64,000 bases of DNA from Paenibacillus bouchesdurhonensis (lineage in GTDB: Bacteria; Bacillota; Bacilli; Paenibacillales; Paenibacillaceae): positions 3,895,537 through 3,959,536 of the forward strand of contig NZ_LT732548.1 of NCBI RefSeq assembly GCF_900155685.1, given 5' to 3'. Numbering within the stretch: position 1 is the stretch's first letter; each line of letters begins with the position of its first letter. The notes under the pieces were generated by a model. It saw nothing but the letters and a program-made list of their open reading frames with translations, was not told the origin of the DNA and did not search any database. A program made the position numbers and the translations under genes. Positions 24,299-34,224 of this stretch are shown here, piece after piece.

Positions 24299-24748
24299 TT
24301 AGATACACCTATCATTAGGTATCCCATTGAGATATATTGCTACTTTACAGGTATCATTACTACAAATAAACCTTGCATTCAGTAAATATGCAGTTGCTAA
24401 AGAGGTAATCTCACCAATACCGGCACTCCCTGCTTTTCCCCTTCGTGTGTCAACCACAATTAAAGTTGATTGAATTTTGGATTCCATTAATCTATAATCC
24501 TCATAAATATTTTGAAATGCCTGAACAGGTTTAAATAGTACCCACTTATTTGCGCGACATTTTTCATCTATTAATTGTTGTCCCGCACTACCTAGCTCTT
24601 TATAAACTTCCTCATGTATATAAACCAATTCATACACTTGCTCAATGATTGTATAAAAGTCATCTTTTTATTTCAATTTCTCAATATAGAAAATAAGATA
24701 GGCATCGATGAAGCAAATAGGGGGTAGCGGCAACTTTATATTTAGCAA
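24299..24748 (-). pseudogene. PIN-like toxin gene with an in-frame stop at codon 27
   Basis: From TTG 24748 (AAGGGG 6 nt upstream, 14 nt after the ImmA-like stop) one frame of 150 codons runs to 24299, broken only by TAA at 24668-24670. Before the stop: 'PPICFIDAYLIFYIEKLK' with an Asp where PIN domains have their first acidic residue. After it: 'VYELVYIHEEVYKELG', 'TLIVVDTRRGKAGSAGIGE' and 'NARFICSNDTCKVA', the Glu and Asp regions of a PIN nuclease. PIN RNases next to ImmA/IrrE (COG2856) proteins are known toxin-antitoxin partners. Read-through or a 112-residue C-terminal piece (from 24637) are possible but unlikely to be active. Confidence 0.65.
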
Positions 24749-24762
24749 TGTTTACCCCTTCG

Positions 24763-25561
24763 TTACGCCTCGTCCAATTCTTCCCAAAGTTGATCGATAT
24801 CTTTAATACCTGTAGATTTTTCAAAGTACTCTTCAGATAACTCTGGATTTAAACGCATGAGTTTTTTTGCTGCATCTAAGCTAGACAGTTCGCCTTCTGC
24901 TACCTTATCTTTAACAATTCGTTGATATTGTATGAACTTGATAGGTTTCGGAGGAGCATCCTGCGCCGACTCTCCCATAAGTTTGAGACGAAGTTCAGCT
25001 AATTCCTTCTCATTTAAGGATTCTAACGTCGAAGCTGGAGTTAGGTTGAGCTCTCTCAATCGCCTAACTACACTCACATAAGGGACTTTGAAAATGTCTG
25101 CAAGTTTAAATACTTTCTGTTCTAAGGATTGTTTACGGATAATCTCATAGTAGGTAACAAACGCCTCTTGATTCATCAGAATAGATGATGCAAAGTAATC
25201 ACCAGCACGCTCCAACTCTTCACTCGATTGAATTTGAATCGCATATTTCTTCAAATCCTCAGATTCCAAAATGGCATGGAACCATTCATGTGCTAACGTA
25301 AAGTTCTGCGTACGATTAGTATCTAATTGATTAATTACGATTTTGGGCTGCACGGATTTGTCAACATGTTTAAAAAACATCCCATTTTAGAATGCGGTCT
25401 TCACCTTCTGTTTTGGGAATACTTATATAGATTACCTCAATTGCTTGTTGTGAAATAACATCTTCTAACACATCTGCTAACATAAGGGATGTTTTGTGTG
25501 ACACATATTTTTTATAATAATCGTTTGCTAAACGTTCGACTTCTTGCATTAAAGCACTCAT
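24763..25561 (-). pseudogene. ImmA/IrrE-family metallopeptidase, split by a frameshift
   Basis: The first part (25370-25561, 63 residues, 'MSALMQEVERLANDYYKKYV' to 'ILKWDVF') has AAGGAG before its ATG. The second part (24763-25380, 205 residues) continues in the next frame with the zinc-peptidase motif 'LAHEWFHAILES' (HExxH) and 'ERAGDYFASSILMNQ'. The frames meet at a run of six T (minus strand GATGTTTTTTAAACATG). Deleting one T would join them into a protein of about 267 residues. The second ORF has no ribosome site of its own. Either the gene is mutated or the homopolymer allows phase variation or slippage. It would be the antitoxin or regulator of the downstream PIN gene. Confidence 0.7.
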
Positions 25562-25588
25562 TTTGCAAAAACTCCTTACATCCTTTTA

Positions 25589-25825
25589 TTATAAGCTTTC
25601 ATACTCATTTAAAAGTAATGCAATCTGCTGAATTTGATGCTTATTTGCAATAGAAAGCCCCGAGCCACCTCTCGGAATGACGCAATATCCTGCAAATAAC
25701 TCTTTATCTGATAATCCTAATAACGATGCACGTGCTGAAAGTGAATATTTTGTGCGGATTTTGTTTTCCATCCCAAAAAGATGCAAATGATCTAATCTCA
25801 TTTGCATCTTTACTTTCACATTCAA
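25589..25825 (-). CDS. Hypothetical protein, 78 residues, downstream of brxL
   Basis: Starts 31 nt after brxL (TTG 25825; ATG 25807 is an alternative, neither with a strong ribosome site) and ends 27 nt before the ImmA/IrrE-like gene. Sequence: basic N-terminal part ('MENKIRTKYSLSARASLLGL') and a C-terminal 'GSGLSIANKHQIQQIALLL'. No family is recognised. Position between BREX and a toxin-antitoxin pair suggests it belongs to one of them. Confidence 0.5.
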   Translation of the reverse strand: MNVKVKMQMRLDHLHLFGMENKIRTKYSLSARASLLGLSDKELFAGYCVIPRGGSGLSIANKHQIQQIALLLNEYESL

Positions 25826-25856
25826 AATTGGTTTGCTCGTTGATTATTATAGCTAC

Positions 25857-27920
25857 TCAGCTTGCTCCCAGCGCCTTAAACACCGCATCAATCGGATCCG
25901 CATAAAATACGGGCTGCACCTTTACTAGCAAGTCAGGTGGAATGGTTTGCAAGTCCATGACCGATGATGCTGGAATCAACACCTTCTTTGCACCTGCATC
26001 CACACACACCTGCAGAACGTTTGCAAACTCTTCTACTTTAGCAATTGTACCACCAACGGTCATGTTACCAATGACTATGGTGCTTTCTTGTACAGGCTTG
26101 TCTAATGCTCCTGAACAAAGTCCAATCAACTCGGCGATAGCTAATTCATCTGTCAGCCCTATACCTTGTAAATCGCTAATATGCATGAGATAATCTTTCG
26201 TTTTTGTGCTAATGACATTGCTGATGGCTTTACTGTTGGCTGTGAAGTATCGAAATGCTGTATCTAAACTTTCTCTAGCTTCTCGAGAGGAACCAACCCC
26301 AGATTTGTCGAACTTTCCTGTACCGCTGACAACTTGATTTTCTAGCTTGTACACGCCGATCATGCCTGAATGTCCATGTCCTACAACATACACATGACCT
26401 GGTTTCCCCATCCCTTCTGGGATCAACTTCCCGCCCCCTTGTTCAGGTACAGAGACGTATTCCTCTTCCAAGGACTCCTTATCGATATAGGAAAACATGA
26501 CATCGTAAAACTCCATGCCTCCAATTTTCTTGAGTTGTTCTTTTACACGGCGACGGCCTTCCAATGCATACTGCAATATCTCTTCAATGCCATCTTTCGT
26601 ATATTCACCATTTGGATAAATAAGTTTTACCATGCCTGACACCGTTTTACGAACGGCAATCGTGTCCCGCTGGTTAAGGTTATTGCCAAGTTTAAAATAG
26701 CGATCTATTGAGTCCGAGAATGAACGTTTCCGCATCTCACGGAAAAATTCCGCCACATAGTCGACGATGAACCCATACTTATCGGTAAAGAAGTCGGGTC
26801 TCATCTTTGGAATTTCCCAGCCTGGCATATAGTAATGCATCCGATCGAAGAACGCTGTATCGTTCGCCATTTCTTCTGGGAATGGGGCGAACAAATGTGA
26901 AGTCTTCAACAACACATCAACACTTTGGTTGATATTCCCAACAAACACCATGGATGCAGATGCACTTTTCTCTTCTTTTCCCCTTGCAAACGATCCAGAT
27001 GCCATATAATCTTTCATAATCTGTATGCCATCTTTATCTTTAAAGCGAATTCCGGCTACTTCATCAAAGGTAACGCAATCCCACATCCCAACCAAGCCAA
27101 TTTTTCGGGTGGTCATATTATAAAACAGGTTCGCAACGGTAGATTGCCCCCCCGATACTAAGATTGAGTTTGGCGATATTTCCTTATACACATGGGATTT
27201 TCCTGTCCCCCGCGGACCTAATTCGCACATATTGTAATTATTTTCCACAAGCGGGACGAGACGCAAGAGAAGATGCCACTTGACACGCTCTTCCAATTGC
27301 GTTGGCTCCATACCCGTCGAACGAATAAGTGCATCAATCCATTCGTTCTTTGTAAATTGCTTACGTCCTTCGAACACCTCATTTATATCCATATTCGGCA
27401 TTTGGATCGGCTGCAAGGAGTTCACGCTAAAGGGATTCACATGACGGTCATCTTCATCGTAATAATAATCAATTTTTACCATGCACCAGATACCGCCAAC
27501 CAACAGCTTGTCAAACTCCTTGACGAAGTTGGAAGGAACAGGCACACCCTTTAACCCTAAATTGGAGAATTCTGCCTCATATTGATCCAGTTTTGGATTT
27601 AGGGCTACAGTCACTTTATCAATAATCGAATACTGACCTAACTCCCGAATTCTTGATTTAATCTTCTCCGATTCATCCGGCCGAACAAAGTTATCTGATA
27701 AAATTTTTTTAACACGCTCTACGCCTTGCTGAATGCTATCCTCATCATCCGTTGCTGCATACATGCCCAGCAAGTACTCAAGCACATAGACGGGCACATT
27801 CGCCCCTTCCTTGATGAGCTTGGTCAAATCTTTACGAACAACACGGCCGGCAAAGGTTTCATTCAATTTTTTATCGAGATCCAGCATTAATGTTTCTTCT
27901 AATTCTATTTTCTCCTCCAC
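25857..27920 (-). CDS. brxL: BREX type 1 protein BrxL (AAA+ ATPase with Lon-like C-terminal domain)
   Basis: 687 residues from GTG 27920 with GGGGGG 8-9 nt upstream. The AAA+ core has Walker A 'GPRGTGKSHVYKE' near 235 and Walker B-like 'CVTFDEVAGI', followed by 'FVGNINQSVD'. The C-terminal Lon-like domain (about 545-680) has 'VGGTIAKVEEFANVLQ' and 'KKVLIPASS', but the usual 'GPSAG' serine motif is replaced by 'LQGIGLTDELAIAEL'. BrxL is needed for phage defence in type 1 BREX and is known as a DNA-binding, MCM-like ring ATPase. It starts 17 nt after pglZ. Confidence 0.93.
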   Translation of the reverse strand: MEEKIELEETLMLDLDKKLNETFAGRVVRKDLTKLIKEGANVPVYVLEYLLGMYAATDDEDSIQQGVERVKKILSDNFVRPDESEKIKSRIRELGQYSIIDKVTVALNPKLDQYEAEFSNLGLKGVPVPSNFVKEFDKLLVGGIWCMVKIDYYYDEDDRHVNPFSVNSLQPIQMPNMDINEVFEGRKQFTKNEWIDALIRSTGMEPTQLEERVKWHLLLRLVPLVENNYNMCELGPRGTGKSHVYKEISPNSILVSGGQSTVANLFYNMTTRKIGLVGMWDCVTFDEVAGIRFKDKDGIQIMKDYMASGSFARGKEEKSASASMVFVGNINQSVDVLLKTSHLFAPFPEEMANDTAFFDRMHYYMPGWEIPKMRPDFFTDKYGFIVDYVAEFFREMRKRSFSDSIDRYFKLGNNLNQRDTIAVRKTVSGMVKLIYPNGEYTKDGIEEILQYALEGRRRVKEQLKKIGGMEFYDVMFSYIDKESLEEEYVSVPEQGGGKLIPEGMGKPGHVYVVGHGHSGMIGVYKLENQVVSGTGKFDKSGVGSSREARESLDTAFRYFTANSKAISNVISTKTKDYLMHISDLQGIGLTDELAIAELIGLCSGALDKPVQESTIVIGNMTVGGTIAKVEEFANVLQVCVDAGAKKVLIPASSVMDLQTIPPDLLVKVQPVFYADPIDAVFKALGAS

Positions 27921-27937
27921 TTTGACACCCCCCTCAT

Positions 27938-30496
27938 TTAAAAATCAAAATCACTCACAATCCCCAAATTGATAGAAAACGGCACTTTATCAATCACTAC
28001 ACCAGTTTCTGTATCTTTAATCACCAAGTAATAATGCTTATTACGATCATAATTCATGCTTCTTAGTACAAACTGCAGCTTGAATGTGCGATCCGCGGGA
28101 TGATCGAATGAACGATCTCCAATCACCGTTTCCTCATTGGATAACACATTGCCGTTATCGTCCGCCATATAAATTACAACCGTGCGTGCTATCGTTTTAT
28201 CAGCCACTTTTTCCGTTTGAAAGAAATCCAAATTGAATATGCTATTGGTCACTCTTCGTAATGTACTAGTTAGTCGAATGTCCACTTTTTGAATGGCTTG
28301 CGAACCTCTTTGTCCAGCACGTTTATTTTTGAAGGCTAGTAATGGAATGACAACTTCCTGCAAACTGGCCCCGCCATGCACAAAGTTCACGCCGGTCCCT
28401 TGCATCCGATTACGAATCGTACCATTCGGCACATAAGCCGTTAATTGTTGTTCATTTTTAATAACCGAGGATAAATCAATCGCCAATTGCCCCGCAATGT
28501 CATGCTTCTCTTTGGATAAAACATAGCGCCGTTTGACCTCAACCGTATCCCTAAGTTCATTGCTGATCTTATCGCTCTCTTCCAATGCATCACGCTGGTA
28601 CAAAAATCCATGATCTGCCGTGATATATATATTCGTACCACTTAAATCATCGCGAATGATTTTCACCAAGTCGTACAATTGATTCAGCGCCGTTTCCACT
28701 GCATTGAATGTATAGATTTCTGTCGAAGCCTTATCCCCCATCGCATCGATCGTGTCATGATAAAGATAGACCAGCTTCTTACCTTTAAACGTTTCACGTC
28801 TACCTGTCTTATTCATGGCTAGCACATCTTGAAAATGTACAGCAATGCTCTCTTCTACCCGGGATTCAATCATTTTCTTACGGTTTTCAAGTCCTGCTGA
28901 ATCCTTTCCATCAACGAACACCCGACCACTTTCATCAAAGTCAATACTCCGATGGGGAAGTAATGCGGCCATACCGAGTTTAGTAACAGATGGTACGACC
29001 CCCAGCATCGTCTGCACTTCACACACACCGATCGTTTCGCTATTTAATCGTTCGGCGAGTTCAACCGCAACTTCGTACCGCATCGCATCCGAAATGATAA
29101 CAAAGACACGCTCACCTTCACGAATATGTGGGGTCACGATGGATGAATAAAATCGTTGTTGCTGCTGTACGCCAGGAAGAGACCAATCTGTGGTCATGCC
29201 CGATTTCACAGCTTGCGACCAATGTGAACTGAGCTCACCCATAAACCAATGCGTATACAGATGCTCAACGAGTTCTTTCAGTTTTTTCAATAATTCATGG
29301 TTGCTCTCTTGATCATAGGCAACATAAAACTTGCGGTAGTATGTGTCCATCGTATAATAGTGTTTACGATAAGCTTCATACACATCTATAGCTTGACCTT
29401 GCGGTATGCCCTCACGGTATTCTTTGTAAAACTCATGCATTTTCACCGTGTAATAAAGGGCTTCATAAACCGAAGCATAGTTGTTATAGAAATGCTTTGC
29501 TCGTCTTAACATAATCAGTTTCGTATAGTCCTCGTAATCCTCCAGCTTTTCCATTAGGCTATTTGAGATGTATATAATAATCGCGCGATCAATATATGGA
29601 AAGGTATCTGCTTGTTTGAATTCGTCCATTGGAACCGTCTGCAATAGACTTGAAAGCTGAATTTCCTGTTCCACCATTTCAGCGTAGTGATCAAATTTGG
29701 CGAAATCCGCTTTATGATGCATCCAGTGGTCAACAAACACCAACGCATTCGCTTTGCCCCGTTTTGCAATAAAGTCTTGAACAGATGTTAAATATGTCTC
29801 GCTCACTGAATGACTAAATGCCGTCACTGCCAAATGAATGAACAATGTCTTCAACGTCTTCGTTTCTCGCTCATAGCCGTAGTGATTGGCTACATACGAC
29901 CAGAATACGGAAATATCGAAAAAACGCTCCATAAGCGACAAGTATTTGTTATCTGCGTCATCCAGCGTATCCATCAGCACTGCCCTTAATACCGCTTCAA
30001 AATCCAGTGTCCTCATGCCGCATAGCGCACTCATAATCGCTAGTTCAATCGTTTCCTCAGTATAGGATTCAATGGCGTAGGCTTGAAACTTGCGAAACCG
30101 TTCTTTATTATTGAAAAACCGCTCATGCTTTTTAACGGTTGCTCTTAACGATGGATCAATACGAAGCTCACTCAATATAAGCGACACCCGATCCGCATAA
30201 AATGTCTTTGAATATAACACCGTGTCCATCAACCAGTTATCTTCTGTGCCTAGCTCCAAATTTGTGTAAATCAAATAAGAAGAGACTAGATCTTCTTCTT
30301 CCAACAAGTGTTTCAAATAAAACTGATTGCGATCAGTTAATGTTTGAATTTTAACACCATCCATCGTCAACCGTTCAATTTCTTCGATAAACTCCTCATC
30401 CTTGTCCGCCCAAAAAACAATTTTCCGCTGCTCCCCGTCTTTCAGAGGTTCATTGAAAATGTCCTGCAAGGCAGTTTCGATTTGTGTCATGTTCAT
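27938..30496 (-). CDS. pglZ: BREX type 1 protein PglZ (alkaline-phosphatase superfamily)
   Basis: About 852 residues from ATG 30496 ('MNMTQIETALQDIFNE'); an upstream ATG at 30520 lacks a ribosome site. The PglZ domain has the metal-binding motifs 'VFVIISDAMRYEVAVELAE' near 470 and 'IYITADHGFLYQRDALEES' near 625. PglZ is the signature protein of all BREX types; it belongs to the alkaline-phosphatase fold and is required for both host methylation and defence. A small ORF (30450-30638) overlaps its start. Confidence 0.95.
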   Translation of the reverse strand: MNMTQIETALQDIFNEPLKDGEQRKIVFWADKDEEFIEEIERLTMDGVKIQTLTDRNQFYLKHLLEEEDLVSSYLIYTNLELGTEDNWLMDTVLYSKTFYADRVSLILSELRIDPSLRATVKKHERFFNNKERFRKFQAYAIESYTEETIELAIMSALCGMRTLDFEAVLRAVLMDTLDDADNKYLSLMERFFDISVFWSYVANHYGYERETKTLKTLFIHLAVTAFSHSVSETYLTSVQDFIAKRGKANALVFVDHWMHHKADFAKFDHYAEMVEQEIQLSSLLQTVPMDEFKQADTFPYIDRAIIIYISNSLMEKLEDYEDYTKLIMLRRAKHFYNNYASVYEALYYTVKMHEFYKEYREGIPQGQAIDVYEAYRKHYYTMDTYYRKFYVAYDQESNHELLKKLKELVEHLYTHWFMGELSSHWSQAVKSGMTTDWSLPGVQQQQRFYSSIVTPHIREGERVFVIISDAMRYEVAVELAERLNSETIGVCEVQTMLGVVPSVTKLGMAALLPHRSIDFDESGRVFVDGKDSAGLENRKKMIESRVEESIAVHFQDVLAMNKTGRRETFKGKKLVYLYHDTIDAMGDKASTEIYTFNAVETALNQLYDLVKIIRDDLSGTNIYITADHGFLYQRDALEESDKISNELRDTVEVKRRYVLSKEKHDIAGQLAIDLSSVIKNEQQLTAYVPNGTIRNRMQGTGVNFVHGGASLQEVVIPLLAFKNKRAGQRGSQAIQKVDIRLTSTLRRVTNSIFNLDFFQTEKVADKTIARTVVIYMADDNGNVLSNEETVIGDRSFDHPADRTFKLQFVLRSMNYDRNKHYYLVIKDTETGVVIDKVPFSINLGIVSDFDF

Positions 30497-30638
30497 GCCA
30501 ATCACCAACTTCCACTTCATCTATATAATTAAAGCTCATTAATAATACTGTATATTCATTCAGCTTTCCCATACAATCTAAGTAGTAGAACCCACCACGC
30601 CTCTTCACAATGCGGACCACGGTGGGTCGTTTCTTCAA
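30450..30638 (-). CDS. Possible small BREX-associated protein, 62 residues
   Basis: TTG 30638 has AGGA 6 nt upstream. The ORF fills the 160-nt gap between pglX and pglZ and overlaps pglZ by 47 nt in another frame. Product: basic 'KKRPTVVRIVKRRGGFYYLD', then 'VLLMSFNYIDEVEVGDWHEH', which looks like a small beta-barrel. No family is recognised. It may be a real gene translationally coupled to pglZ, or only a leader sequence. Confidence 0.35.
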   Translation of the reverse strand: MKKRPTVVRIVKRRGGFYYLDCMGKLNEYTVLLMSFNYIDEVEVGDWHEHDTNRNCLAGHFQ

Positions 30639-30680
30639 TGCATTTCCTAAATCGTTTCTATGTTTTCTTGCTGAAATGAA

Positions 30681-33600
30681 TCAAATCTTCGCCACTAAGC
30701 CCTTGAATTTCTCGTAATTCACTACTACACCATCATCTAAGTCAATCTCAATCTGCATATCCGCCATATGATGTAGCAGCTCATCATACGCTTTTAATTC
30801 GTCAATTTTCTTATCAAGTGAATTCAATTCTTTTCTCGCATCGCTGATTTCCTTGGTCGAAGAATTCCCATTAATGATATTTAGCAGATCAGTCTTCTCT
30901 GCATCCAGACGCGTCTGGACTTCGTGTAAATAGTCTGTCCGAATCCGGGAAAGCGTCGATTTGTCATAACGGTGCATGTAAATAAGACAATTAAACGCCT
31001 TTTCTTTACCAGATGTAAAGAGCCAGTAAATAGGTCGCTTCTTATATACTTGCACATGATCCTTGTAAAAATCATTCAAGAAATAACGACGTAATGCCTC
31101 TCTTGCTGTTTCGTTCTTTTTCCGCCCAATCGCATCTGCTACGAAATTGAGATTTTCTTCAAGTGTTTCATTGCTGAATGTTGTGCTTACGAATTTCACG
31201 AATCTTGTGACGATGTCATCTTCGAAATATGCACCTGATAAGATTGGCAAGATGTTATCTTGATCCGCTGGGAATGTATTATAACGGGCGGGATCAAATT
31301 CACCGCCTGCATAGATCAGACCTTCTTCGTCGAGAGAATATCGTCCGAAAGAGCAGCCGATGGCGTAGGAGATAAAAAATTTAATATCTCGTGCTAGATC
31401 GGCTTTGCGGATTGTGATATCTTTATCTTCCACGTCGGGTGTTAGCTCGTCTTGCAAGCTATAGATTTGAATAAATAGACGATTTAGTTCTTCTTCGTTT
31501 GACTTAAGTTGGTTATATCGTGAATTAGATAACTCATTCCAATGTTCAAATGCGCTTTCAATGTCAGGAAATTCCTCCACAGAAGAGTTTATAGGACTCC
31601 TTTGGAAGTCCCAGGAGGTTTCATAGGCATCCCAATCTGCTTTTGAAATTGAAAGATTACTTTCAACTAAACTAGCAACTTGAGCATTATGTTGTTTTGA
31701 GTAAAGATAGGGTATCCTCTCCAAGTCTCCATTTGTAAAACTTAGGGTTGGATTTAACATTTTTAGAAACTTAACACTAACTTTCGAGCATAGTAAACCG
31801 ATTAAGTAATACAAATCGCTTTCACGGTTAATAAATGCGGATCTGCTTGTATCATCAAATATAAAGCCTTCACGCTTTAATTTCACAGAAAAATTCGTTC
31901 CACTCAGTTTATTCCAGGTAATTCCCTTTTTAAAATAAAATTGGGTGTTCTGAGGTCTTCCAGCAAGTTTTCCATTCTCATTTTTGTATCTTTTTATTTC
32001 TTCACCATTATTCTTCCAATTTACGACATATTCATCATTTGTTGACCATTTTCTATATTCCCCTCCGCTATTACATGGAAACCATTTATGTAGGCCATTT
32101 TCTGTTTCAGTTACATCTTGATATTCAAAGCCTATGTCAATCAAGTTTACCTCATACCAATACCTTTGAAAGACATGATTGTTACCAGTAGCGAGTCCTG
32201 CCTTGGGTTTCGCAAAATCCTTTAGTAGTATTCCTTGACGAAAAACTAGGGTCTCCTTTTCAGTTATCCAATAAACAATTGGACATTCCGGTATATATTT
32301 ATATCTCTCTTGATCAAAAAAATACCGATACTTAATTGAAGGGTTTTGAACTGCCTCTATCGTCCTTTCCCGTTTCCCACTCGCTGTTCCCTCATCAACC
32401 AATCTTAAATATACACCTTTCCCACCGGATATATTGGTATTTCGCAGAACAAACGCCGTCGATTGAACAACTTCCCCGCCAATCTCTTCAAATGCCCTAG
32501 AGCCCAAGTGCAACATGGTGTCAATGTATTTGATATTAATGACTTTTTCACGCAACTTTTCAAAGCTAGATAAAAACATCCACGAATGTTGATTAATCGC
32601 AGCATAAAAACTATATTGCTTTAAATAGTGATCCACTTCCATGAAAGACGCGAATAAGTCAGCCTTGGAATCCGGATAGTTTTTCCTTAGAAAATCGGAT
32701 AGTTCTTTATTCATACTTCCTGAACCCATATAAGGAGGATTCATCACGACAACATCATACTGCCTACTCATAATCTTTGTTTGTTTAATGAGTTTTGGAA
32801 GTAAGGACAATGCCTGCTCTCTCTTTACAGTTAGGAAAATATCTGCGACTGGGGTTACTTTAATTTCTTGAAGACTTTTCTCTAAATAAGTTGTATCCGA
32901 TTCCGTTACTTTAATTAATGATCCATATGTTTTGGCATTATTATACTGATCAAAAAAAGATTTTATTAAATCAAATCTATCACCTTTTTCTTCACCTGCG
33001 ATGTACGAAATTTCCTCGTCCGCCCATCCGTTCGTTTCTTGTATGGCAGCCAAGTTCATCGTCAAACCATCACGTTCGATACTTCTTAGAAATCTCCGAT
33101 TGTATTGTAAGGCTTTCATAATGACCGAAAAGCATGCCAACTGATAAGCACGATCATCGATGTCCAAGCCATACAAATTGTTTTCAATAATAAGACGCGG
33201 TATGTCCCGTTCCATATATCCACACTTCACATAAATTTCATAAAGAACATCAAATATATACACTAAGATATGGCCACTTCCCATTGCTGGATCAAAACAA
33301 GTAATCTCTTCGACGTTTAAATCTTTATTCACATAGGGGGCAATTTTATCTTGAAAACCTTCTTGTTCGTTTTCCAAGTAATATCCCCAACCTTTAGTCA
33401 TCTCGTGATGCTCTGGATGAGCCTCGACCCAGTAACGACCAAGCGAGTTTTGCACCATATATTGGACAATCCAATCTGGTGTGAAAAGTTGGGTAGCAAA
33501 AGGGATTTCTTCCGCTTTATATTTCTTTTTCGCTTTGAATACCCGGTCTTTTTCATCAGCTATATAATACTGGTAAAGCCAGCCAACAATCTCGACTCGT

Positions 33601-34208
33601 CCCCAGTCTTCCTCTGATATTGCGTCCGTATCCGTCATCTGCCGCACGAATGAATCTTTCCCTAGCAGCCCCTCTGGGAAAAGAATCTCCATGTAGTCCT
33701 CAATGGTCTCGAACATGAATGGCATGTAACGATGCAAGTCGTTACAATGTGTTTTGATCAAGTATTTGAACAATTCGTCCGTATTATTGTTCATCTTCAG
33801 CTCATAGATATGCTCCTTGTCCAGTTGCAAATCCAGCGACAATGCTTCCTTCATCATGTCTGGTTCTGCACTACCTGAACTTGAGGAAAGCACACGCACC
33901 TTCGTAGGAAGATATTCATTCACTTCCATGAAGCGGAGGGCAATGAAACGGTTAAACCATGTGTAGGCTGTTTCCTCCATTACACGGTCAAAGCCAATTT
34001 CATGAATGCGTTCGATCAGCTTGTTTCGTTGTTTTCTTTCCGTATCTGAAAGCTGTTTACCATTGATAAAAATGGCGTTCGAGCTTTCGACATTCGCTTT
34101 TTGAATGGATTCGGCTGTAATGCCGAGTTTTCGCGCTTGCAGCTTTATCTTTTCGAGTAATTCAATCCGTGCTTCCATTGCTAATTTCTTTAATGCTGAT
34201 TTATTCAA
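30681..34208 (-). CDS. pglX: BREX type 1 adenine-specific DNA methyltransferase PglX
   Basis: 1175 residues from TTG 34208 (GGAGTGG 7 nt upstream, 16 nt after brxC). The N-terminal region is typical ('LKKLAMEARIELLEKIKLQA'). The methyltransferase core has the SAM site 'CFDPAMGSGHILVYIFDVL' near 305 and the catalytic 'VVMNPPYMGSGSMNKEL' near 490. The C-terminal half, about 590-900, should contain target recognition; it is more AT-rich than the ends. A coiled-coil C-terminus follows ('ARKELNSLDKKIDELKAYDE'). PglX makes N6-methyladenine at a non-palindromic site and so marks self DNA. No frameshift is seen. Confidence 0.95.
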   Translation of the reverse strand: MNKSALKKLAMEARIELLEKIKLQARKLGITAESIQKANVESSNAIFINGKQLSDTERKQRNKLIERIHEIGFDRVMEETAYTWFNRFIALRFMEVNEYLPTKVRVLSSSSGSAEPDMMKEALSLDLQLDKEHIYELKMNNNTDELFKYLIKTHCNDLHRYMPFMFETIEDYMEILFPEGLLGKDSFVRQMTDTDAISEEDWGRVEIVGWLYQYYIADEKDRVFKAKKKYKAEEIPFATQLFTPDWIVQYMVQNSLGRYWVEAHPEHHEMTKGWGYYLENEQEGFQDKIAPYVNKDLNVEEITCFDPAMGSGHILVYIFDVLYEIYVKCGYMERDIPRLIIENNLYGLDIDDRAYQLACFSVIMKALQYNRRFLRSIERDGLTMNLAAIQETNGWADEEISYIAGEEKGDRFDLIKSFFDQYNNAKTYGSLIKVTESDTTYLEKSLQEIKVTPVADIFLTVKREQALSLLPKLIKQTKIMSRQYDVVVMNPPYMGSGSMNKELSDFLRKNYPDSKADLFASFMEVDHYLKQYSFYAAINQHSWMFLSSFEKLREKVINIKYIDTMLHLGSRAFEEIGGEVVQSTAFVLRNTNISGGKGVYLRLVDEGTASGKRERTIEAVQNPSIKYRYFFDQERYKYIPECPIVYWITEKETLVFRQGILLKDFAKPKAGLATGNNHVFQRYWYEVNLIDIGFEYQDVTETENGLHKWFPCNSGGEYRKWSTNDEYVVNWKNNGEEIKRYKNENGKLAGRPQNTQFYFKKGITWNKLSGTNFSVKLKREGFIFDDTSRSAFINRESDLYYLIGLLCSKVSVKFLKMLNPTLSFTNGDLERIPYLYSKQHNAQVASLVESNLSISKADWDAYETSWDFQRSPINSSVEEFPDIESAFEHWNELSNSRYNQLKSNEEELNRLFIQIYSLQDELTPDVEDKDITIRKADLARDIKFFISYAIGCSFGRYSLDEEGLIYAGGEFDPARYNTFPADQDNILPILSGAYFEDDIVTRFVKFVSTTFSNETLEENLNFVADAIGRKKNETAREALRRYFLNDFYKDHVQVYKKRPIYWLFTSGKEKAFNCLIYMHRYDKSTLSRIRTDYLHEVQTRLDAEKTDLLNIINGNSSTKEISDARKELNSLDKKIDELKAYDELLHHMADMQIEIDLDDGVVVNYEKFKGLVAKI

Positions 34209-34224
34209 AGTTATTCCACTCCGT

